This document shows positions 53,770 to 61,675 of a stretch of DNA of 64,000 nt, in pieces. The stretch is from contig CALJWL010000030.1 in the NCBI GenBank assembly GCA_937974565.1, positions 16,792-80,791 on the forward strand, read 5' to 3'. Both the position numbers and the translations under genes were made by a program. Every line of letters begins with the position of its first letter. Position 1 is the stretch's first letter. The notes under the pieces are model-generated. The model had not been told where the DNA came from. It worked only from the letters and a program-made list of their open reading frames with translations, and did not search any database. Origin of the DNA: an uncultured Arenicella sp. (lineage in GTDB: Bacteria; Pseudomonadota; Gammaproteobacteria; Arenicellales; Arenicellaceae).

Positions 53770-54402
53770 ATGGCTTTACGAGTATCGAAATTGTTAACTG
53801 ACCATACGAAAACCTCGCTTATATCAATTATGTTAAGAAAGCAATTATTGGTGCTGCTTAGCAGCAGCCTAATGGCATTCGCTATTACGCTTGCTACCCA
53901 AAGCCCGGCCCTGGCCGTAGTCGAGGTGGCGGAATTCAAAACGCCTGAAGAAGAAACAAGGTATAAATCTCTAATAGCCGAATTGCGCTGCCCTAAATGC
54001 CAAAATCAAAATTTGTTGGACTCTGATGCCCCCATTGCTGCCGACCTTAGGCGTAAAACTCGCCATTTAATCGAGCAAGGCAAAAGCGATCAAGAGGTAA
54101 AAACTTACATGTTAGAGCGTTATGGGGATTTCGTTTTATACAAACCCAGGTTCACGTCGGCTACCGCTGTTTTATGGCTAGGTCCTTTTTTACTATTAGC
54201 GGTTGTGGTTTTTATGCTACTTGGTCGCATTAAAAAAAAGCAAGAAGATGAACTGTTAAGGCCGGCTAGAGCGGATGATGAGGCAACTCGCATTAAGATT
54301 CGAAACTTAATGAGTAATGCTCCTTCACTTGCCTCTCACCCGAATGCTAAAAACTCAGATGTCGTGGATGCGCTTTCTGACGCTGATAACACGAACCCAT
54401 AA
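53770..54402 (+). CDS. ccmH: Cytochrome c maturation protein CcmH
   Basis: CcmH is a thiol-redox component of the haem lyase. The 210 residues have the LRCPKCQNQ motif (Cys74, Cys77), followed by LLDSDAPIAADLRR and the helical YGDFVLYKP ending. A membrane helix lies at about 134-152. A second ATG at codon 21 (53830) gives a tidier signal peptide (MLRKQLLVLLSSSLM), so the true start may be there. The C-terminal tail after the helix is longer than in minimal CcmH proteins. Confidence 0.95.
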   Translation: MALRVSKLLTDHTKTSLISIMLRKQLLVLLSSSLMAFAITLATQSPALAVVEVAEFKTPEEETRYKSLIAELRCPKCQNQNLLDSDAPIAADLRRKTRHLIEQGKSDQEVKTYMLERYGDFVLYKPRFTSATAVLWLGPFLLLAVVVFMLLGRIKKKQEDELLRPARADDEATRIKIRNLMSNAPSLASHPNAKNSDVVDALSDADNTNP

Positions 54403-54440
54403 ACCCCATTTACAGTTTCCTTTACGCTCGGTAGATCTCA

Positions 54441-55730
54441 ATGGCCACTTTTATACTAGCCGCAATACTCATCATTATAGCGACATTGGCTTTTTTAATC
54501 TGGCCCTTATTGTTTACTCGCAATACATTCTCTTACGCACGGCATGCACAGAACATTCATTACGCCAAAGAACGTTTGGTTGAATTGGAACTGCAATTAA
54601 AAAACGCAAGTATTTCGGCCAATGATTACGAGGCCTTAAAACTTGAAATAGAATCAACCCTAGCGCAGGACATAGATCTGGCAGAGTCAGACTTATCGGA
54701 AGCATCCCCCCTGCCCCGACGACCTAACAAAGCAGCGATAGGCACGCTTTGTTTGTTTATCCCTCTTGGTGCTGCTTTTTTTTACGGTTATGTCGGAACG
54801 CCCGACGCCATCAAAAACATGGCCACTCAGGTTAATTCATCAACCGCCGGAGGTCAGCCATCAGCCGATGAAATTCGGAAAATGATCGCTGATCTAGAAC
54901 AACGCATGGCCGATAACCCCAACGACCTGCAAGGTTGGAGCGTTTTATCAAGAACTTATTTGGCTCTTGGGCAATACTCGAAAGCTCGCGACGCCCTAAA
55001 ACGCGTCATTGAGATAGGTGGTGATTCTGACCAAGCCTATGCGTCGTTAGCCGACGCGTCCGCGCTCATGAACAATGGTGATATGAGTGGCGAGCCAATC
55101 CAATACGCTGATAAAGCCTTATCTCTAAACCCCAACAACCGACAAGCTTTATGGCTGAGAGGCTTAGCCGCATCGCAAGTAAACGACAAACCCACCGCCA
55201 AAAAGCACTGGGCTCTTTTACTGAATTTATTAGACTCTGAACCCGATCAGCAGGCCCAGCTTCAAAAAATCATGCGTGACACTCTCGGGGAAAGCACCGA
55301 AGAAGCGATGATCACTAATGCAACCTCTACGGAGGGCCTGGCCGAGACAATGGGCAAAGAGACTGCAACAGAGACAATCGCTTCAAGCTTAGCCGTGACA
55401 ATAGCGCTCGATTCACAAATCAACGCCAAGGTTAGCAAACAAGACACGGTGTTCGTGTTTGCCAGAGCCCAACATGGCCCCCCGGCCCCATTGGCGGTCA
55501 AACGACTGACCGTAGCAGACCTTCCAACAACAATCAGATTAAGCGACCACGACGCCATGTTACCTCAATTAAAAATGTCATTATTCGAAGAAATTGAAGT
55601 CATGGCTAGAGTTTCCAAATCAGGCCAACCCATCGCGAACGTCGGTGATTGGGAGTCAGAAGCAGTCAGCGCTAACCCAGGCCAAGAAACCGCGGTTGAA
55701 TTATTAATATCGACCAAAGTAACCGAGTAA
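54441..55730 (+). CDS. ccmI: Cytochrome c biogenesis protein CcmI (CycH)
   Basis: CcmI presents apocytochrome c to the lyase. The 429-residue protein has two N-terminal membrane helices (about 2-22 and 98-115) flanking a coiled region, then a periplasmic TPR domain (LQGWSVLSRTYLALGQYSKARDALKRV and YASLADASALMNNGD). A C-terminal domain of about 110 residues (from ITNATSTEG onward) carries AQHGPPAPLAVKRLTVADLP, typical of CcmI-C. It is the last ccm gene, so the nine-gene set A-I is complete here. Confidence 0.94.
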   Translation: MATFILAAILIIIATLAFLIWPLLFTRNTFSYARHAQNIHYAKERLVELELQLKNASISANDYEALKLEIESTLAQDIDLAESDLSEASPLPRRPNKAAIGTLCLFIPLGAAFFYGYVGTPDAIKNMATQVNSSTAGGQPSADEIRKMIADLEQRMADNPNDLQGWSVLSRTYLALGQYSKARDALKRVIEIGGDSDQAYASLADASALMNNGDMSGEPIQYADKALSLNPNNRQALWLRGLAASQVNDKPTAKKHWALLLNLLDSEPDQQAQLQKIMRDTLGESTEEAMITNATSTEGLAETMGKETATETIASSLAVTIALDSQINAKVSKQDTVFVFARAQHGPPAPLAVKRLTVADLPTTIRLSDHDAMLPQLKMSLFEEIEVMARVSKSGQPIANVGDWESEAVSANPGQETAVELLISTKVTE

Positions 55731-55871
55731 CGAGTGCCCACAAGGTTGGGTTTAAGAAGCGTATACAAGACAAATGTATTTCTGGTAGCCTTTAAGTTCA
55801 AGGCTTGCCGCTTTTCACTCAAACGTTGGTCATTGAAATTTACAGAATAAAGTAGCTAACTCACTCAAAAG

Positions 55872-56369
55872 TTAGAGTACGCTGCGATATTTGCCTCGTA
55901 AAAAAAGCAGTGGTGCCTGTTCAGCGTACTCTTCATCGTTATCATACTCTTCGATAGCGCCAACAATAATTAAGTGGTCACCACCCTCATAAACGTGTTC
56001 CGTTTTGCAATGAAAGCGGGCCATGCAATTTGGCAATTGTGGCACGTCATTATGACCTTTGTACCACTGAACATCGCTAAACACGGTATCGTCCCAACTA
56101 CGAGATGCAAAAAGATTGGAAATACCCTCTTGCTCGGACGTTAACACACTAATAGAAAAGTACTCAGCTTCGGAAAATTCACTAAAACGAGTGGATGATT
56201 TATCCACACACCAAGAAACCAGCGCCGGCTCTAATGAAACAGAAGCAAAACTATTTGCTGTCAAACCAATTGGTTTGCCGCTTTTGTCGATGGTGGTAAC
56301 CACCGTGATGCCCGTTGCAAATTGGCCAAAAGCATCTCGCAACGAGCGGTGTTGTTTTTTTTGTGTCAC
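55872..56369 (-). CDS. Flavin reductase-like FMN-binding protein
   Basis: This 165-residue protein of the HpaC/DIM6 flavin reductase family supplies reduced flavin to oxygenases or reduces flavins directly. The N-terminal FGQFATGITVVTT, then GLTANSFASVSLEPALVSWCVDKSS and FSISVLTSEQE, are the family pattern; GGDHLIIVGAIEE ends the fold. It is on the minus strand, convergent with ccmI. No flavin monooxygenase gene is nearby, so its partner is unknown. Confidence 0.93.
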   Translation of the reverse strand: MTQKKQHRSLRDAFGQFATGITVVTTIDKSGKPIGLTANSFASVSLEPALVSWCVDKSSTRFSEFSEAEYFSISVLTSEQEGISNLFASRSWDDTVFSDVQWYKGHNDVPQLPNCMARFHCKTEHVYEGGDHLIIVGAIEEYDNDEEYAEQAPLLFLRGKYRSVL

Positions 56370-56553
56370 GCTAACAGTTCTCTATCTGAACAATTTTAAA
56401 TCGTAGCAATTGACGCTACCCAAAAAAGGAGGCCAGTCACTGTTTAGACGGCTATTATCATCTTTTTCCTAACATATTGATACTGGTAGGCTCACGCTAA
56501 AGCCGTGTATAGTAACCCACTCTTTGTCTATCAATTTTTCATTTAACAAACGC

Positions 56554-56973
56554 ATGAGTTACGACAACGAAAACATTTTCGCCAAGATTCTTCGTGGAGA
56601 ACTTCCCTGCCTGAAGGTCTATGAAGACGATCAAACCTTGGCTTTTATGGACATTATGCCGCAGGCCACAGGTCATACATTGGTTATTCCTAAAAGCCCC
56701 GCTACCACAATTTTCGACTTAAATGCTGCTGCTGCTGCCGATTTAATCGTCAAAGTGCAATTGGTCGCTAAGGCCGTTAAAACGGCGATGAATGCAGACG
56801 GCATCACCTTATTTCAATTAAATGGCGAGAGTGCGGGGCAAACCGTTCCGCACATGCATTTTCATGTTTTGCCTGCGTCTATTGCCACCGCACGGGCGCA
56901 CGCTTCTGAGATGGCAGATCCTAAAGAGTTAGAGTCCGCAGCAAAGCTTATCCGAGCGCAGTTAAAGATTTGA
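56554..56973 (+). CDS. HIT-family protein, HinT-like
   Basis: HIT proteins hydrolyse nucleoside phosphoramidates and similar compounds. I start this at the ATG giving MSYDNENIFAKILRGELPC (139 residues); an in-frame TTG ten codons upstream is less likely. The HIT motif is HMHFHV with His100, His102 and His104. ATGHTLVIPKSPA and FQLNGESAGQTVPH are typical of the family. Its 3' end overlaps the 3' end of tadA by 12 bases in convergent orientation. Confidence 0.93.
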   Translation: MSYDNENIFAKILRGELPCLKVYEDDQTLAFMDIMPQATGHTLVIPKSPATTIFDLNAAAAADLIVKVQLVAKAVKTAMNADGITLFQLNGESAGQTVPHMHFHVLPASIATARAHASEMADPKELESAAKLIRAQLKI

Positions 56974-57462
56974 CGACCTAGTTTGTTGTTTTGCTTTTTT
57001 TGCTTGGACCCTTCTGGTTTTGAAAAATGCTTTGAGCATGGCTTCACTCTCAGCCTTCATCACCCCATATTCAACTCGACATTTATGATTTAGCCGATCA
57101 TTTTCCAACACATTAAACACCGACCCCGCAGCACCTGCTCGTGGTTCTGCGGTCGCAATGACAACACGGTCTACGCGCGCATGAATAATGGCGCCAGCAC
57201 ACATCGCGCATGGTTCAAGGGTCACGTACAGGGTGCTTTTTGGTAACCGGTAGTTATTCAACAGCTTACCGGCCTGTCTAAGAGCAATAATTTCAGCATG
57301 GGCACTGACGTCACTCAGGCGGATGGGGGAATTTGCGCCTTCTCCTATGATCTGAGAATCAAGCACGAGTACAGCGCCAACGGGCACCTCGCCCTGATCT
57401 TCGGCACACCGAGCCAAACTCATGGCATGGCTCATAAATTTGATATCGTGTTCAATATTCAT
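56962..57462 (-). CDS. tadA: tRNA-specific adenosine deaminase
   Basis: TadA converts A34 to inosine in tRNA(Arg). I prefer the ATG giving MNIEHDIKFMSHAM (166 residues); an in-frame ATG 14 codons upstream adds non-family sequence. The zinc and proton-relay residues are His55 and Glu57 (AHAEI) and Cys85, Cys88 (LEPCAMC). YRLPKSTLYVTLEPC and GAAGSVFNVL are typical. The gene is convergent with, and overlaps, the HIT gene. It lies upstream in position from ppsR but is read away from it toward lower coordinates. Confidence 0.95.
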   Translation of the reverse strand: MNIEHDIKFMSHAMSLARCAEDQGEVPVGAVLVLDSQIIGEGANSPIRLSDVSAHAEIIALRQAGKLLNNYRLPKSTLYVTLEPCAMCAGAIIHARVDRVVIATAEPRAGAAGSVFNVLENDRLNHKCRVEYGVMKAESEAMLKAFFKTRRVQAKKAKQQTRSSNL

Positions 57463-57725
57463 GGCTTCACAACCCGCTGTGTATATCGGTACCCTGCCTC
57501 TCATTTGTAAGAAACTCTTGGTTTAATTCACCGTAACTTTGATGAAGTCTCCACATTATTAATGTTGAAGCATGTACCAGTGGGGTTAACTGTTTTAGTT
57601 TGATGAGTAACAACGTAAAAAAGAACGTAGACCCACTCCAAATGGAGTGATTTACATGCCGTACTGTAACGATTGTCATGCGTGAGCGGCTTTTGAAGCT
57701 CGAGCCAAGGTCAAACACACTTAAA

Positions 57726-58565
57726 TCAAAGGCTTTTAACACGGCGCTCTATGCCTGCACGTTGCAACATTCGAGCGGATATTTCTTCGACTGAAAGCTG
57801 AGTAGTATCGATGTACGGCACACGATACTGGCGATAAAGTGTCTCTGCCTGCCTAATTTCATCCACACAAGTGCGCAAAGCCGCGTAATTACTGTTTGGT
57901 TTACGCTCGTTTCGAATTTCAGACAAACGAGCAGGCCGAATGGTTAACCCAAAAAGTTTCTTTTGATGATCTTTTAACGCAGAAGGCAGTTTGTTGATTT
58001 CAAGATCATCTGGAATAAGTGGGTAGTTCGCCGCTTTAATGCCGTACTGCATACCCAGATAAACGCTAGACGGTGTTTTTCCGGTACGAGAAACACCAAT
58101 AAGGATAATGTCCGCATCTGCATAGCGGTTTAATTGCATACCATCATCGTTAGCCAGTGCAAAATGCACTGCGTCAATACGCTGCATGTAATTTTTATCG
58201 ACCAAGCGGCTGTCTTCTTTAAAGATAGGCATGTGACCAACGTGATGCGCTGATTTTACTTTTAGCTCTTTTTCAAGTGGCGACAGAAACGTAGAGAAAA
58301 TATCGATATAAAAGCAGTCTGCAGAAGAAATAATGTCACTAACTTCAAAATTAACAATGGTGTCAATGACTATTGGCCGGTCAGAACTTGTTTGCGACAC
58401 TTGATTGATCTCAACGGCTATTTTTTGTGCTTTTTCAGGCGTATCAACAAAGGGTCTGGTAACACTCTCAAACTGAATGTTAGGAAACTGAGTTAACAAA
58501 CTTTTGCCAAGATTCTCAGCGGTCAGGCCTGTACTGTCCGACAAGTAAAATACTTTGCGCTTCAT
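57726..58565 (-). CDS. ppsR: PEP synthase regulatory protein (kinase/pyrophosphorylase)
   Basis: PpsR is a bifunctional ADP-dependent kinase and Pi-dependent pyrophosphorylase that switches PEP synthase off and on. I start it at the ATG with GAGG five bases upstream, giving 279 residues; a GTG two codons earlier is possible. The DUF299 pattern is complete: VFYLSDSTGLTAENLGKSLL at the N-terminus, the P-loop GVSRTGKTPSS and GLTIRPARLSEIR. It is divergent from ppsA, its target, across 250 bases. Confidence 0.95.
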   Translation of the reverse strand: MKRKVFYLSDSTGLTAENLGKSLLTQFPNIQFESVTRPFVDTPEKAQKIAVEINQVSQTSSDRPIVIDTIVNFEVSDIISSADCFYIDIFSTFLSPLEKELKVKSAHHVGHMPIFKEDSRLVDKNYMQRIDAVHFALANDDGMQLNRYADADIILIGVSRTGKTPSSVYLGMQYGIKAANYPLIPDDLEINKLPSALKDHQKKLFGLTIRPARLSEIRNERKPNSNYAALRTCVDEIRQAETLYRQYRVPYIDTTQLSVEEISARMLQRAGIERRVKSL

Positions 58566-58815
58566 AATCACCTCGTGGGGGTTAGCGCTTGAGTGTAACG
58601 TCTTTCAATAATCGCGTAAAACAAACTGATTCAGGCGGCCTTCTAAGCAAACAACGCAAGTGCGGGGCTCGCAATCATTTCTATTTATCGGAGTTCTATT
58701 TATAACAGTTATACGCGTAATACAAATTCTTGCTTTGCTATGGGTCGAAAAGAAAATTCAACATGCTAAACTTACAACTCCACGAAAAATCTTAATCCAC
58801 CATGAGGATTAAACT

Positions 58816-61194
58816 GTGAGCGAACAAGCTAACAAACATATCATTGCGTTCGATTTACTCACCATCAACGATGTTGAAAAAGTAGGCGGTAAAAACGCTT
58901 CTTTAGGTGAAATGATCGGTAACTTAACCTCACTTGGCGTTTCGGTTCCAACGGGGTTCGCCACCACGGCTGATGCCTATCGCGAGTTTCTGGCAACCAA
59001 CGGTTTAGACAAACGTATTAATGATCGCCTAGACACGTTAGACGTCGACAATATAGATGAGTTAACATCAGCCGGCGCTGACATTCGGAAATGGATCATC
59101 GATACCCCCTTCCCTGCTGAGTTTGATCAGGCTTTAGAAGTTGCGTTCATTAGTATGCAAGATGGTAATGAGAACCTTAAAGTGGCGGTTCGGTCATCCG
59201 CCACCGCTGAAGACTTACCAGACGCATCTTTCGCGGGTCAACAAGAAACTTTTCTAAATATCGAAGGCATTGAAGCCGTCAAACATGCGGTACATGAAGT
59301 GTTTGCTTCACTTTTTAATGATCGAGCAATTTCATATCGAGTGCATCAAGGTTATGCGCATGAGAATGTCGCTCTTTCGGCTGGAATACAACGCATGGTA
59401 CGCAGTGAAACAGGTTCGGCAGGCGTGATGTTTACCTTGGACACCGAGTCAGGTTTCGATCAGGTTGTGTTTGTAACTTCCTCCTATGGCCTCGGTGAGA
59501 CCGTCGTTCAAGGGTCAGTCAATCCTGATGAATTTTACGTGCATAAACCCACCTTAATGGCCGGCCGCCCGGCCGTTGTAAGGCGTAATTTAGGCAGCAA
59601 ATTAATCAAAATGGTTTATTCCGGTGAAACCACGGCCGGGCGTTCAGTCGATACCGTGGATGTTGATTTAGCCGAGCGCCAGCGTTTTTCTATCAACGAC
59701 CAAGACGTTGAATCATTAGCCAAGCAAGCCTTGATTATCGAAAAACACTATGGGCGCCCGATGGACATTGAGTGGGCAAAAGACGGTGACGATCAACAAC
59801 TTTATATTGTGCAAGCGCGCCCAGAAACGGTCGCCAGCCAAAGTGATGCGAACCAAAAAGTCAGCTACCGTCTGAATGACACAGGCCCAGTCTTAGCTGA
59901 AGGCCGTTCTATCGGACAACGCATTGCTTCTGGCAAAGTGCGTAGAGTAATGAGCATTGACGAAATGAACATCGTGCAAGACGGCGATATTTTAGTCACT
60001 GACATGACCGACCCTGATTGGGAACCAGTGATGAAGCGCGCAGCGGCTATTGTCACCAATCGGGGGGGGCGAACTTGTCATGCCGCTATCATTGCTCGAG
60101 AGTTAGGAGTGGCTGCCATTGTCGGTTGTGGTGATGCCACTGAAAAACTTGAAGATGGGGCGCCCGTCACAGTCTCTTGCGCCGAAGGCGATACCGGCTA
60201 TATCTACGAAGGCGAATTGGATTTCGATAAACAAGTGACCCAACTCGATAACATGCCAGACATTCCCTTCAAAATTATGCAAAACGTGGGCAACCCAGAT
60301 CGCGCTTTTACGTTTGCGCAATTACCACACGAAGGCATTGGCTTGGCACGTTTAGAGTTCATTATTAATCGTATGATTGGCGTTCATCCTAAAGCGCTTA
60401 TTGAATACGACCAACAATCGCCGGACGTTAAGGCGATCATTGATGAATATATGGCGGGTTACGACTCTCCGACAGACTTCTTTGTCAAAAAACTCTCTGA
60501 AGGCATCGCCACTCTTGGCTCGGCTTACAGCCCTAAGCGCGTGATTGTTCGCTTATCTGATTTCAAATCAAATGAATACGCTCACATGGTTGGCGGCCAT
60601 GATTACGAGCCTAACGAAGAAAACCCAATGCTAGGGTTTCGTGGCGCGTCTCGCTATATAGCTCCCAATATGCGTGATTGCTTTGAGATGGAATGTCGTG
60701 CGGTTAAATACGTGCGCGATGAAATGGGTTTAACAAACATTGAAATCATGATTCCATTTGTTCGCACGCTGAGCGAAGCCGAAGAAGTAATCAAGTTATT
60801 AGCAAGAAACGGCCTTAAGCGTGGGGAGAATGATTTAAAAGTCATTATGATGTGTGAATTACCAGCCAACGCATTGTTAGCTGATGAGTTCCTCGAATTC
60901 TTCGATGGTTTTTCCATTGGCTCTAACGACATGACCCAGTTAACCTTAGGCTTGGATCGTGACTCAGGAATCGTTTCTCATTTATTTGATGAACGCAACC
61001 CTGCGGTCAAGAAAATGCTTTCCATGGCAATTCAGGCGTGTAATAAGGCTGGAAAATACGTAGGCATTTGCGGGCAAGGGCCAAGTGACCATCCCGAATT
61101 AGCGGAATGGTTATTTAAACAAGGAATAGATTCCGTATCGCTTAACCCTGATTCAGTTGTTGACACATGGGAGCGATTGGCTAAATTAAGTTAA
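58816..61194 (+). CDS. ppsA: Phosphoenolpyruvate synthase
   Basis: PpsA makes PEP from pyruvate and ATP for gluconeogenesis. The 792-residue protein starts at GTG with AGGA eight bases upstream. The ATP-grasp half has [28 protein letters not shown] and QARPETV. The swivelling domain holds the phosphorylated His422 in [15 protein letters not shown], matching His421 of E. coli. The C-terminal PEP barrel includes [16 protein letters not shown] and [16 protein letters not shown]. An eight-G run directly ahead of the catalytic His codes for conserved residues. A perfect terminator follows. Confidence 0.97.
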   Translation: MSEQANKHIIAFDLLTINDVEKVGGKNASLGEMIGNLTSLGVSVPTGFATTADAYREFLATNGLDKRINDRLDTLDVDNIDELTSAGADIRKWIIDTPFPAEFDQALEVAFISMQDGNENLKVAVRSSATAEDLPDASFAGQQETFLNIEGIEAVKHAVHEVFASLFNDRAISYRVHQGYAHENVALSAGIQRMVRSETGSAGVMFTLDTESGFDQVVFVTSSYGLGETVVQGSVNPDEFYVHKPTLMAGRPAVVRRNLGSKLIKMVYSGETTAGRSVDTVDVDLAERQRFSINDQDVESLAKQALIIEKHYGRPMDIEWAKDGDDQQLYIVQARPETVASQSDANQKVSYRLNDTGPVLAEGRSIGQRIASGKVRRVMSIDEMNIVQDGDILVTDMTDPDWEPVMKRAAAIVTNRGGRTCHAAIIARELGVAAIVGCGDATEKLEDGAPVTVSCAEGDTGYIYEGELDFDKQVTQLDNMPDIPFKIMQNVGNPDRAFTFAQLPHEGIGLARLEFIINRMIGVHPKALIEYDQQSPDVKAIIDEYMAGYDSPTDFFVKKLSEGIATLGSAYSPKRVIVRLSDFKSNEYAHMVGGHDYEPNEENPMLGFRGASRYIAPNMRDCFEMECRAVKYVRDEMGLTNIEIMIPFVRTLSEAEEVIKLLARNGLKRGENDLKVIMMCELPANALLADEFLEFFDGFSIGSNDMTQLTLGLDRDSGIVSHLFDERNPAVKKMLSMAIQACNKAGKYVGICGQGPSDHPELAEWLFKQGIDSVSLNPDSVVDTWERLAKLS

Positions 61195-61220
61195 TAAAAT
61201 AAATAACACTTAACAGAACC

Positions 61221-61252
61221 AAAGAAACCGCCAATTTGGCGGTTTCTTTTTA
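61221..61252 (+). terminator. Rho-independent terminator after ppsA
   Basis: A perfect 12-bp stem is made by AAAGAAACCGCC (61221-61232) and GGCGGTTTCTTT (61238-61249) around an AATTT loop, followed by T residues. It closes the ppsA transcript 26 bases after the stop codon. Confidence 0.92.
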
Positions 61253-61675
61253 ATTTGTCTGGGAAAATAAGACCATAATGAAGCAATCACGGTTGGCTCT
61301 TCAAAAGCTAACAAACGCTTTGAGCCTAAAATCTAATGCCCCTAATCAAAACAGGTTTCGAAACGGTGTATTACTCGATTTATTTCCTTGGGTTGTATTA
61401 ATCAGTTAACCGTTCATTGGAGTGAAAATTTCTCGTAAGAATTTGCTTTATCTCATTTTTTAAACGCAATAACAGCATTGAGCTGACACCACTTCATCTA
61501 AATAAGTGAGACTTGCATGTATCAAAACACCAAACGCGATTTGACGTTAATTGCCACGCGCTGATTTTAATAAGAAGGGCAACAACGTACGTAGACGTGA
61601 ACTAAGGAAGGCTTTTACTCAAGCAAAGGCAAACAAAAGTGGCTAAAGAGTGATTAAACATCAATCAGAAACTTC
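61253..61675. other. Non-coding gap between ppsA terminator and the TonB receptor
   Basis: I see no supported gene, repeat or strong regulatory motif. The stretch separates two convergent genes. Short T-rich stretches are present but I find no clear terminator for the receptor gene. Confidence 0.4.

Noticed and set aside
57467..57742. 91-codon minus-strand open frame between ppsR and tadA
   Set aside because: It overlaps both neighbours, has no ribosome site and no domain-like sequence. A CACTCC-AAAT-GGAGTG hairpin in it (57634-57649) lacks a T tract, so I do not call a terminator either.
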